Assembly (NCBI GenBank): GCA_900550475.1
Contig: URSA01000009.1
Location: forward strand, 62,001-126,000
Direction of reading: 5' to 3'
Origin: an uncultured Lachnospiraceae bacterium
GTDB lineage: Bacteria; Bacillota; Clostridia; Lachnospirales; Lachnospiraceae
DNA length: 64,000 bases
Position 1 is the stretch's first letter; every line of letters begins with the position of its first letter. A program made the position numbers and the translations under genes. Below are positions 25,482 to 34,000 of this stretch, one piece after another. The notes beneath the pieces were generated by a model. The model did no database searches, had not been told where the DNA came from, and saw only the letters and a program-made list of their open reading frames with translations.

Positions 25482-27770
25482 TTAATTCTCATAGTAAGCG
25501 CGTTCCATAGCTAATTCTTCGGGCAATTCGCTTCCACTGTTTTCCACACGTTTCTCCAAAAGCGCCAGCTTGTGGAGCTGCTGGGTGCGTTGTACAGAGA
25601 AATGCTCCAACGTTTCCTTGTAGATCGGATTGCCCTGCAGGGCATCGCGGGTCTGCCTGGCAAAAGGACAGTAGGCGAACAGAATGGAGCGGGCGGGCTT
25701 TGTCAGCCTCGGGGAGCCTGTGCTCTCAAACAGGATGTAGGTGATATAATCCCGCACAAACATTTCCTTGAAGCTTCCTCTCGCCTTTTGCAGCGCCGCC
25801 TTGAGCCGCTCCTTGGCGTCCGCAGAAAGGTCGTGGTTTTTCCGGTAAAACTGTATGTAGTCAAAATATTCGCTGGTGAGAGAACGCTCGGAAACATCGT
25901 TCCAGCGGGCACCCTGAATACGCTTGCACATTTCCCAGCGGTATTCGCCGGTCAGACGTACGACGGCGGAACGCAGATCCTCCAGATAGAAGATGGGGAG
26001 CATCATACGCGCCGGTGTGGTACGGCGTTTGCCCTCAATTTCCTGCCACATGACACCACGGGTTCCCACGCAGGGCATGAGAATGAAATCCGGGAGCACC
26101 CGCACATGGAAGAACTCCTTGGGGATGCCGGCGGCAGTGTTGGTGTAAACGTATTCGCGGTAGAAGGCGTCAAAGTCCACCTTTTCCACATCGTCTAACA
26201 GCTCGCAGATCGCGGATGCGGAGACATAGGAGGTGTCCGCATGCTTTAACATGTTGTGGTCTGAAAAGACGGGACAGAAGGTGGAGATACGGCCGAATGC
26301 TATTTTGTTCACGCTGGGGAACATATTCTCAAGCTCATATTCCACACGCTTTTTCATGTCGCCGGAAAGAGCCGTCTCCTCGGCGGCAGTGATCTTACCC
26401 GTAACCTTCTGGGAGTGGAGATACTCGGAGTAGTCCTGATCGAACTCGTTGCGGCTGGGGCCTTTCTTTCCGGCAAGGATGGCAAGAAGCCAGTCGTAGA
26501 AGGTATAGACCCGGTCGTTTGCAGATTTTGCCAGCCTGTCCGCAAGTCCTGCCAGACATACGGCGTTCTCCACTCCCGCAAGCTCCTCGTCCGCATAGCC
26601 GAAGTAGAGGAACATGCGCACGGGCAGGGGAATCTCATGATCCTCTGCCGCCTTGAAAAAAACTGCGGCGTACAATTTGTAGAAGGCGGCGGCAATCCGC
26701 TGACGAAGAAGTCTGGCAGAGTCATCGGTGGCGTTGGGATCGGCCAGCGACCGATACTGGTTGATCAGCTTTGTAAAGTCGGAACGCATTTCATCGGACG
26801 CACCCGCATAAGCGAGAATGGCGGAGAGGGATCCCTTCAACTGCTCCAGTGTGTTTTGGGATGCACCGTCAGCATCGGAGGCATTACCCTGCTTTGCGGC
26901 GTCGCCCACTGCCGACAGTTTGAGCATGGACTTGAAGTCCGCGATCCGCTGTCCCAACAGGACACGGTCCGCACAGGGGGATTCCGAAACCAGACGGATC
27001 ATGCCGTTCATGCGCTCCACAATGGAGGCGGCGTCTGCATTCTCCCTGCTTAATTTTGGGAAAAGCGCGGTGCAGAAGCCGAACAGATCCTCACCCCTGC
27101 CGTCAAGGTACAGGGAGAGCGCCTGCTTCTGGTATTCCGCCAGCCCGTCAAACGCCGACAGGACACGGCGGTACTCCCCGCATGCGCCGGCAAACAGACC
27201 CGTCAGCACGGCGGGCTCCCCGGAAAGCACGGCGGCGTTCGGGGAAGTCAGGATGCGCTGTATGCCCTCGTAGAAAGCGGACGAAAACAGCTCCTCCGGT
27301 GAATCCTCATCCAGAGGCGCAAACTCGGGAAGCCCCTGCGGAATCTGCGGCTTCTGCTGATTGCGCGCACAGCATGCGGTATAGAAAGCATAGTCCTGGG
27401 TGAACGCGGTGTAGAGATTGCTGCAATAGAGCTGTGTGAGCTCGTGTGCACGCAGCAGGGAATCTCCCTGTCTGAAAGCGGAGCGGGAAAAAAGAACCGC
27501 ATAGTCGGCGTTCTCCGTAAAGAGCAGCTCCAGCGCGGAGAGTCCGCAGCAGGGATATGCCATCACCGAGGAGTCCTCAAGCGCGGTGCAGGAGGTTGCG
27601 TGCAGATCGCTGTCTGCCTCGCAGATGCCTGCTACATCTCCCTTGCCGATGGTGTACCGCCCGCCGGGGAAAGAAATTTCAAAACTGCCCTTTAAAATAA
27701 GATATAACTGCTTTACGGGGTCCTCTGTCTGAAACAGGGTGCTCCCCTTTGTGATTGTAATTGCTCCCAT
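25482..27770 (-). CDS. Large protein with N-terminal cyclic-nucleotide-binding-like domain, function unknown
   Basis: The product is 762 residues from ATG 27770 (MGAITITKG), eight bases after AAGGAGG. Residues ~1-110 form a Crp/cNMP-type beta-barrel (LFQTEDPVKQLYLILKGSFEISFPGG, then YTIGKGDVAG). No DNA-binding helix-turn-helix is seen, so it is not a normal Crp regulator. The remaining ~640 residues are largely helical and unfamiliar to me, with repeated acidic and Tyr/Phe-rich segments and no membrane helix or signal peptide. It is monocistronic. A ligand-sensing scaffold is one possibility. Confidence 0.8.
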   Translation of the reverse strand: MGAITITKGSTLFQTEDPVKQLYLILKGSFEISFPGGRYTIGKGDVAGICEADSDLHATSCTALEDSSVMAYPCCGLSALELLFTENADYAVLFSRSAFRQGDSLLRAHELTQLYCSNLYTAFTQDYAFYTACCARNQQKPQIPQGLPEFAPLDEDSPEELFSSAFYEGIQRILTSPNAAVLSGEPAVLTGLFAGACGEYRRVLSAFDGLAEYQKQALSLYLDGRGEDLFGFCTALFPKLSRENADAASIVERMNGMIRLVSESPCADRVLLGQRIADFKSMLKLSAVGDAAKQGNASDADGASQNTLEQLKGSLSAILAYAGASDEMRSDFTKLINQYRSLADPNATDDSARLLRQRIAAAFYKLYAAVFFKAAEDHEIPLPVRMFLYFGYADEELAGVENAVCLAGLADRLAKSANDRVYTFYDWLLAILAGKKGPSRNEFDQDYSEYLHSQKVTGKITAAEETALSGDMKKRVEYELENMFPSVNKIAFGRISTFCPVFSDHNMLKHADTSYVSASAICELLDDVEKVDFDAFYREYVYTNTAAGIPKEFFHVRVLPDFILMPCVGTRGVMWQEIEGKRRTTPARMMLPIFYLEDLRSAVVRLTGEYRWEMCKRIQGARWNDVSERSLTSEYFDYIQFYRKNHDLSADAKERLKAALQKARGSFKEMFVRDYITYILFESTGSPRLTKPARSILFAYCPFARQTRDALQGNPIYKETLEHFSVQRTQQLHKLALLEKRVENSGSELPEELAMERAYYEN

Positions 27771-27801
27771 AAAAACCTCCTTATATATTGCCCCTTTCTT
27801 T

Positions 27802-27830
27802 ATTATACCCTTGCGTTCGACGGAATACAA
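27802..27830 (-). promoter_or_regulatory. Promoter of the cNMP-domain gene
   Basis: Minus strand TTGTAT (27825-27830), a 17-base spacer and a perfect TATAAT (27802-27807), about 30 bases before the start codon. Confidence 0.75.
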
Positions 27831-27850
27831 CTAAAAGCTTCCCTCGGTAC

Positions 27851-27878
27851 TTTACATTTGCCGAAATTATGTTACAAT
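27851..27878 (+). promoter_or_regulatory. Promoter of the hypothetical-tetR operon
   Basis: TTTACA (27851-27856), a 16-base spacer and TACAAT (27873-27878), reading rightward and divergent from the cNMP-domain gene. Confidence 0.6.
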
Positions 27879-27921
27879 AGAAAATACATGAGTGTCATTT
27901 TTTTTACGGGGGTAGTTACGG

Positions 27922-28401
27922 TTGGAAGAGGATATTGAATACAGACGAAAAATGATCAGACGATACCGGGATGACGTAGAACCGTTGCTCCGCTATCTGC
28001 CGTGGCTGGAGGAGAAGAAGGGACGGAGTGTCAGCTCCTCTTATACAGGAGAGGATCTGGCGGCACATTCCATGTCTTTTCCCGTTTACGACAGTACCCT
28101 GATGGGATTTGTCAGGGCGGTGCAGCAAACGAAGCTTCTGGACAGGAACTATGTGTATGTTTACACCAGATACCGCATGCGGACTGCCGCTGACGAGCGG
28201 GCGCAGATTGAGCGGGCGGATACCCGCAACATGGAGGTGCTGACAGGCGTGCTGTCAAAGTACGTTCTGGGCGGCATGACAAAAGGATATCTGTGGCCGG
28301 AGGCGGTGGAGGAGGGGATTTTCCTCGCTGTGCTCAAAAGGTTCAAGAAATTGTTTGAAATGTGGGATCAGTCCGCAGAAAGTCAGGGGAAACAGGAGTA
28401 A
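27922..28401 (+). CDS. Hypothetical protein, 159 residues
   Basis: The frame starts with TTG 27922 behind a weak GGGGGTAG site. The product is charged and mostly helical. It contains paired aromatic segments (YLPWLEEKKG, YVYVYTRYRMRTAADER) and ends in a basic helix. I do not recognise the family. It is followed four bases later by a TetR-family gene, so it may be the regulator's partner or target. No signal peptide or membrane helix is seen. Confidence 0.7.
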   Translation: MEEDIEYRRKMIRRYRDDVEPLLRYLPWLEEKKGRSVSSSYTGEDLAAHSMSFPVYDSTLMGFVRAVQQTKLLDRNYVYVYTRYRMRTAADERAQIERADTRNMEVLTGVLSKYVLGGMTKGYLWPEAVEEGIFLAVLKRFKKLFEMWDQSAESQGKQE

Positions 28402-28404
28402 GGT

Positions 28405-28989
28405 ATGGGCGAGAAGTCATTACAGAAAAAAAAATATATATTGGAGACTGCACGCAAGGTCTTTATGGAGAAGGGCTATAAAGATGTGACCATGAAGGAT
28501 ATTGTGGAGGCGTGCGATATCAGCCGGGGCGGTCTGTACCTGTATTTTTCCGGGACGGCGGAGATCTTTCTTGAGGTGCTGCGCATGGAGACGGAGGAGA
28601 CGGACGATGTGTTCTCCGACAGGATCAAGGAGGATGCGACGGCGACGGATATCCTGACCTTGTTTTTGAAGGAACAGATGAAGGAGCTTCTGAGAAAGAA
28701 GAACAACCTGACCGTGGCGACCTACGAATATTATTTTGGAGAGAATGTTCCCCCGAGGGAAAATATCCTGAAGAAGCAGTTTGATTCCGCGGTCAAGATC
28801 ATTGAGAAGCTGATCGAGGCGGGCGTGGAGAACGGAGAGTTCTACTGCGAGGATTGCAGGGCCATGGCGCGCAATATTATGTTTGTGCTGGAAGGTCTGA
28901 AGATTTCCGCACATACGATCGGTATTTCGGCGGAGCTGGTGGACGAGGAGCTGCTCTTTATTTTGCGTGAGTTGGGAATTGATGAATAA
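28405..28989 (+). CDS. TetR/AcrR-family transcriptional regulator
   Basis: The product is 194 residues from ATG 28405. The N-terminal helix-turn-helix is typical (ILETARKVFMEKGYKDVTMKDIVEACDISRGGLYLYF, with the GGLYLYF ending of TetR proteins at about residue 47). The rest is the helical ligand and dimer domain, whose ligand cannot be predicted. It is coupled to the hypothetical gene upstream and followed by a terminator. It probably controls its own operon, but no palindrome near the 27851 promoter stands out. Confidence 0.9.
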   Translation: MGEKSLQKKKYILETARKVFMEKGYKDVTMKDIVEACDISRGGLYLYFSGTAEIFLEVLRMETEETDDVFSDRIKEDATATDILTLFLKEQMKELLRKKNNLTVATYEYYFGENVPPRENILKKQFDSAVKIIEKLIEAGVENGEFYCEDCRAMARNIMFVLEGLKISAHTIGISAELVDEELLFILRELGIDE

Positions 28990-28994
28990 AGATG

Positions 28995-29032
28995 AAAAGA
29001 GTCCCGGGGGTCAGTGCCTTGGGACTTTTTTT
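28995..29032 (+). terminator. Rho-independent terminator
   Basis: AGTCCC (29000-29005) and GGGACT (29021-29026) form the stem with further A-T flanks, followed by seven T. Confidence 0.8.
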
Positions 29033-29036
29033 GCAC

Positions 29037-29072
29037 ACGGCAATTTGTGCCGCCTGCGGAACGAAGGAGATT
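29037..29072 (+). repeat. Leader repeat C, copy 1
   Basis: ACGGCAATTTGTG (29037-29049), CTGCGGAA (29054-29061) and GGAGATT (29066-29072) recur in the same order before purL at 31024-31088, where a longer hairpin is inserted. Here GGCA-ATTTG-TGCC or CCGC-CT-GCGG can form just upstream of the ribosome binding site. Confidence 0.6.
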
Positions 29073-29076
29073 GATA

Positions 29077-30012
29077 ATGATAGAACATGTGATTGAAATG
29101 GATCTGCCGGTAGGCGAACGGTTTGCCATCAGGAAAAACCGCATCTGCCATATGGAGGACAACGGGCATCTGGGAAGGGTATCCATTGTCTCGGGAATCC
29201 ACGGCGATGAGCTGGAGGGGCAGTATATCTGTTATGAGGTGGCGAGGAGGATCGCACTGGAGCCGGAGGCGTTAAAGGGGATTGTGGACATATATCCGGC
29301 CCTGAATCCGCTCGGTATCGACATGTCACACCGCAATATCCCGAAACTGGAAATGGATATGAACCGCATGTTCCCCGGGGACAGGAAGGGGGATATGTTT
29401 GAGCGCGCCGCCGCTGCGGTGGTGGAGGATCTGATAGGCTCCGACATCTGCATCGATGTGCATGCCAGCGATATATTTGTGCGGGAGATCCCGCAGGTGA
29501 GGGTCAGCGAGGAGTTTGCGGAAAGACTGCTTCCCTTTGCAAAGCTGATGAATGTGGATATGATCTGGATGAACGCCACCGCCACGGTTCACGAGGCGAC
29601 ACTGGCGCACTCCATGAACGTGCTGGGCGTGCCCACCATGGTGCTGGAGATGGGACTTGGCAACAGCATTAACCGCGCCTACGGCAATCAGGTGGTGGAC
29701 GGCATTTTTAACCTGATGCATGAGATGGGGCTTTGGACGGGCGAGGTCGGGACGGTACAGATGCCCGCCATCTCCAGCGACGGCGAGGTGGAGTTTATCA
29801 GAAGCGACGATTACGGCATCTTCCTGCCGGGCATCGAGCACAATCACTTTGTGCGCAAGGGAGATGTGATCGGAGAGCTGGTGGATCCCTATTTGGGACA
29901 GCAGAAATGCTGCTTCCGGGCAGGAAGGGACGGTCTTGTCTTCACCCTGCGCTCCTATCCGGTGGTCTATCCGGGAGATCTGATCGCCAGAATCCTGACC
30001 GGAATTAAGTAG
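29077..30012 (+). CDS. Succinylglutamate desuccinylase/aspartoacylase-family hydrolase
   Basis: The product is 311 residues from ATG 29077 after GAAGGAGA. The zinc motif HGDE (His42, Glu45) in GIHGDELEGQ and the later DVHAS (His129) supply the three metal ligands of the M14-like aspartoacylase fold. NPLGID and MNRMFPGD form the usual substrate loop. The C-terminal ~90 residues look like the beta-barrel domain of this family. It probably removes an acyl group from an N-acyl amino acid or similar compound. A degenerate paralogue follows 12 bases downstream. Confidence 0.88.
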   Translation: MIEHVIEMDLPVGERFAIRKNRICHMEDNGHLGRVSIVSGIHGDELEGQYICYEVARRIALEPEALKGIVDIYPALNPLGIDMSHRNIPKLEMDMNRMFPGDRKGDMFERAAAAVVEDLIGSDICIDVHASDIFVREIPQVRVSEEFAERLLPFAKLMNVDMIWMNATATVHEATLAHSMNVLGVPTMVLEMGLGNSINRAYGNQVVDGIFNLMHEMGLWTGEVGTVQMPAISSDGEVEFIRSDDYGIFLPGIEHNHFVRKGDVIGELVDPYLGQQKCCFRAGRDGLVFTLRSYPVVYPGDLIARILTGIK

Positions 30013-30024
30013 AGGAGGCAACCT

Positions 30025-30960
30025 ATGTTTACAAGAGAGATTTATTCGCTGCATTCCACCTACAGGGAAGATATGTCCATGGTGGGTTATCAGTTTGGAA
30101 AAGGGGACAAGGCTGCCTGCATCGTGGGTGCGATCCGGGGCAACGAGATCCAGCAGATGTATATCTGCTCCCAGCTTGTGAAGGCGCTCAAGGAGCTGGA
30201 GAATAACGGCTGTATCAGCTCGGGCAAGCAGGTGCTTGTGATTCCCTGTGTCAATCCCTATTCCATGAATATCGGACAGAAGTTTTTCGGCGTGGAGCAG
30301 TCCGACATCAACAGGATGTTCCCGGGAAACGCGAGGGGGGACACCACCTCGAGGATCGCGGCGGCGCTTTTGGAGGAGATCCGGGATTACACCTACGGCA
30401 TCCAGTTTACTTCCTTTTATATGCCGGGAGAATTTGTTCCCCATGTACGGATGATGAAGACCGGCTTCCAGAACACATCCCTTGCCAACCTGTTCGGTCT
30501 GCCCTATGTGGTGGTGCGAAAGCCCACCCCCATCGACACCAGAACGCTCAATTATAACTGGCAGGACGAGATGACGGCGGCGTTTTCCGTCTATACCAAC
30601 AAGACGGCGGAGATCGATGAAAAGAGCAGCAGACAGGCGGTGGCGGCGGTGCTGCGTTTCCTGACCAGGATGGGCATCATCCGGTATGAGAGCCACAGCG
30701 GCTACATCAGCCATGTGATCATGGAGGAGGATCTGACGGATGTGCAGGCAAACTGCTCAGGCATTTTCAGGGGAATGGCGCAGCCGGCGGAGGATATCCG
30801 GTACGGACAGCCCATGGCGGAGATCCTGGATCCGCGGGAGGGATATGTGAAGCAGACCATTCTGGCACCCACGGACGGAATCCTGTTTTTTGCCCACAAA
30901 GAAGCGCTGGTATCCCAGCATGATATCATCTATCGACTAATTCACAGACTGCATGAATAG
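30025..30960 (+). CDS. Aspartoacylase-family paralogue with lost zinc ligands
   Basis: The product is 311 residues from ATG 30025 after AGAGGAGG. It has the same length and architecture as its neighbour (INRMFPGNARGD loop, C-terminal beta domain). However, the first zinc motif reads RGNE (Arg38, Glu41) instead of HGDE, and DVHAS is replaced by QFTSF, with Thr129 where the neighbour has His129. It should not bind zinc in the usual way. It may be a pseudoenzyme that pairs with and regulates the active copy, or may have a new activity. Confidence 0.85.
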   Translation: MFTREIYSLHSTYREDMSMVGYQFGKGDKAACIVGAIRGNEIQQMYICSQLVKALKELENNGCISSGKQVLVIPCVNPYSMNIGQKFFGVEQSDINRMFPGNARGDTTSRIAAALLEEIRDYTYGIQFTSFYMPGEFVPHVRMMKTGFQNTSLANLFGLPYVVVRKPTPIDTRTLNYNWQDEMTAAFSVYTNKTAEIDEKSSRQAVAAVLRFLTRMGIIRYESHSGYISHVIMEEDLTDVQANCSGIFRGMAQPAEDIRYGQPMAEILDPREGYVKQTILAPTDGILFFAHKEALVSQHDIIYRLIHRLHE

Positions 30961-30968
30961 AAAAAATG

Positions 30969-31010
30969 TTGCAATGTGACATTGCAAGGAAGAAAAAGGT
31001 CTTGTATAAT
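30969..31010 (+). promoter_or_regulatory. purL promoter with overlapping palindrome
   Basis: TTGCAA (30982-30987), a 17-base spacer and a perfect TATAAT (31005-31010). The -35 is the right end of the perfect palindrome TTGCAATG-TGA-CATTGCAA (30969-30987), which could be a repressor site. It does not match the Bacillus PurR box. Confidence 0.7.
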
Positions 31011-31023
31011 AGGAAGCGATTAT

Positions 31024-31088
31024 ACGGCAATTTGTGTTGCGGACGCCGCAAATATGCCTTGACAAAAAGCGTCTGCGGAATGGAGATT
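31024..31088 (+). promoter_or_regulatory. Structured purL leader (leader repeat C, copy 2)
   Basis: The leader contains the nested hairpin GGCA...TGCC enclosing TTGCGG-ACG-CCGCAA (31026-31058). Alternatively GCGGACGC (31039-31046) can pair with GCGTCTGC (31069-31076), directly before the ribosome binding site. The two pairings exclude each other, so the leader could switch translation. The ends of the segment match 29037-29072. Confidence 0.5.
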
Positions 31089-31091
31089 ATC

Positions 31092-34000
31092 ATGGGACAC
31101 GTTAGACGAATCTACGTCGAAAAGAAGGAGCCGTTTGCCGTAAAGGCGAAGGAGCTGCATGAGGAACTGAAAAACTATCTGGGCATTACCGGGATAAGCA
31201 AGGTGCGGGAGCTGATCCGCTATGATGTGGAGAATATTTCCGACGAGACCTTTGCGCGGGCATGCCGCACCGTTTTTTCGGAGCCGCCTGTGGACGACCT
31301 GTACGAGGAGACGCTTCCCGCAGGATCGGAGGATCGTATTTTCAGCGTAGAGTTTCTGCCGGGACAGTTTGACCAGAGAGCGGACTCTGCGGTACAGTGT
31401 GTGAAGTTCCTCAAGGAGGACGAGGAGCCGATCATCAGAACGGCAGTTACCTATGTGATCTCAGGAGAGATATCCGACGATGAATTTGCAAGGATCAAGG
31501 CATACTGCATCAACCCGGTGGATTCCAGGGAGACGGATCTGGTGAAGCCGGATACCCTTGTGACGGTGTTCGAGGAGCCGGCGGATGTGAAGGTGTTCAC
31601 GGGCTTTTCCACTATGCCGGAGAACGAGCTCAGGGAGCTGTACGATTCTCTGGGACTTGCCATGACCTTCAAGGATTTCAAGCATATCCAGCATTATTTT
31701 GCGGGCGAGGAGCACAGAGATCCCACCATGACGGAGATCCGCGTGTTAGATACCTACTGGTCAGACCACTGCCGTCACACCACGTTCTCCACGGAGCTTA
31801 AGGATGTGACCTTTGGAGAGGGCTATTACAAGGAGCCCATCGAGACCACCTACCAGAGCTATCTGGACACCAGAGAGGAGATTTTTGCGGGGAGAGAGGA
31901 CAAGTTTGTCTGCCTGATGGATCTGGCGCTCATGGCGATGCGCAAATTGAAGAAGGACGGAAAGCTGGACGACATGGAGCAGTCGGACGAGATCAACGCC
32001 TGCTCGGTGGTGGTTCCGGTGGAAATGGAATATGACGGCGAGAGAGTGACGGAGGAGTGGCTGGTGTTCTTCAAGAACGAGACCCACAACCACCCCACGG
32101 AGATCGAGCCTTTCGGCGGCGCTGCGACCTGTCTGGGCGGCGCGATCCGCGATCCGCTTTCGGGGCGCGGCTATGTATATCAGGCAATGCGTGTGACCGG
32201 TGCGGCAGATCCCACGGTTCCCGTGTCCGAGACGCTGCACGGCAAGCTGTCCCAGAAGAAGCTGGTCAGGGGCGCGGCTGCGGGGTACTCCTCCTACGGA
32301 AACCAGATCGGTCTGGCAACCGGATATGTAAAAGAAATTTATCATCCCGATTATGTGGCAAAGAGAATGGAGATCGGTGCGGTGATGGGCGCAGCGCCCA
32401 GAAAGAACGTGATCCGCGAGACCTCCGATCCCGGGGACATCATCATTCTTCTGGGCGGGCGCACGGGACGCGACGGCTGCGGCGGCGCTACCGGCTCCTC
32501 CAAGGTACATACGGATACTTCCATTGAGACCTGCGGCGCAGAGGTGCAGAAGGGCAATGCACCCACGGAGAGAAAGATCCAGAGATTGTTCCGCAGGGAA
32601 GAGGTCAGCAGACTGATCAAGAAATGTAACGACTTCGGCGCAGGCGGCGTCTCCGTTGCCATCGGTGAGCTGGCGGACGGACTGACCGTGGATCTTGACA
32701 AGGTGCCGAAGAAGTATGCGGGTCTGGACGGCACGGAGCTTGCAATCTCCGAATCCCAGGAGCGTATGGCGGTAGTGGTGGATCCCAAGGATGTGGACAC
32801 CTTCCTTGCCTATGCTGCGGAGGAAAATCTGGAGGCGGTTCCGGTGGCAGTGGTGACAAAGGAGCCCAGACTGGTACTCAACTGGAGGGGCAGGGATATC
32901 GTCAATCTGTCAAGAGCCTTCCTCGATACCAACGGCGCCCATCAGGAGACCTCCGTTGTGGTGGATATCCCGGATGAAGCGGACAATTATCTGGATAAGA
33001 TTGCGATTCCCGCAGTGGCGGAGAAGCTGGAGAAAGAGGATGTAAAGGGGGCATGGCTTGCCCTTCTTAAGGATCTGAATGTCTGCTCCCAGAAGGGGCT
33101 TGTGGAGATGTTCGACTCCTCCATCGGCGCAGCCAGCGTGCTGATGCCCTACGGCGGCAAGTACCAGCTCACGGAGACACAGACCATGGTGGCAAAGCTT
33201 CCGGTGCTCAAGGGAAAGACGGATACCGTGACCATGATGAGCTACGGCTTTGATCCGTACCTGTCCTCATGGAGCCCCTACCACGGCGCGGTGTACGCGG
33301 TGACGGAATCCATGGCGAAGATCGTGGCAGCCGGCGGTGACTACAAGAAGATACGTTTTACATTTCAGGAATATTTCAGGCGCATGACGGCGGATCCCGA
33401 GCGCTGGAGTCAGCCTTTTGCCGCACTTCTGGGCGCATATGACGCACAGATCGGCTACGGACTGCCCTCCATCGGCGGCAAGGATTCCATGTCGGGAACC
33501 TTCAACCAGATCGATGTGCCGCCTACGCTGGTATCCTTTGCGGTGGATGTGGCAAAATGCGGCGACATCATCACGCCGGAGTTGAAGAAGGCGGGCAGCA
33601 GGCTGGTTCGCTTTGAGATCGAGAAGGATGATTATGATGTGCCGGTTTACGAGAAGGTAATGGAGCTGTACGACAAGATCGCGGCGCTGATCGCGGACAA
33701 GGTGATCCTTTCCGCCTATGCCACGGATGCAAACGGCGTTGCGGCGGCGGTTTCCAAGATGGCGTTCGGAAACGGTCTGGGCGTGAAGGTGGATCCGGAG
33801 ATCTCTGCGGATTTCCTGTTTGAGAACGGAATCGGCGATATTGTGGCGGAGATCGATGCGGACAGACTCTCCGATCTGGAGCGCTCCGAGGCAGAGTACA
33901 CCATATTTGCAACGGTGACGGAGGAACCCGTCTTTGAGGCGGCGGGCGCGCAGATTTCCATGGAGGAGGCGCTTGCGGCATGGAAGGGAACCCTTGAGAG

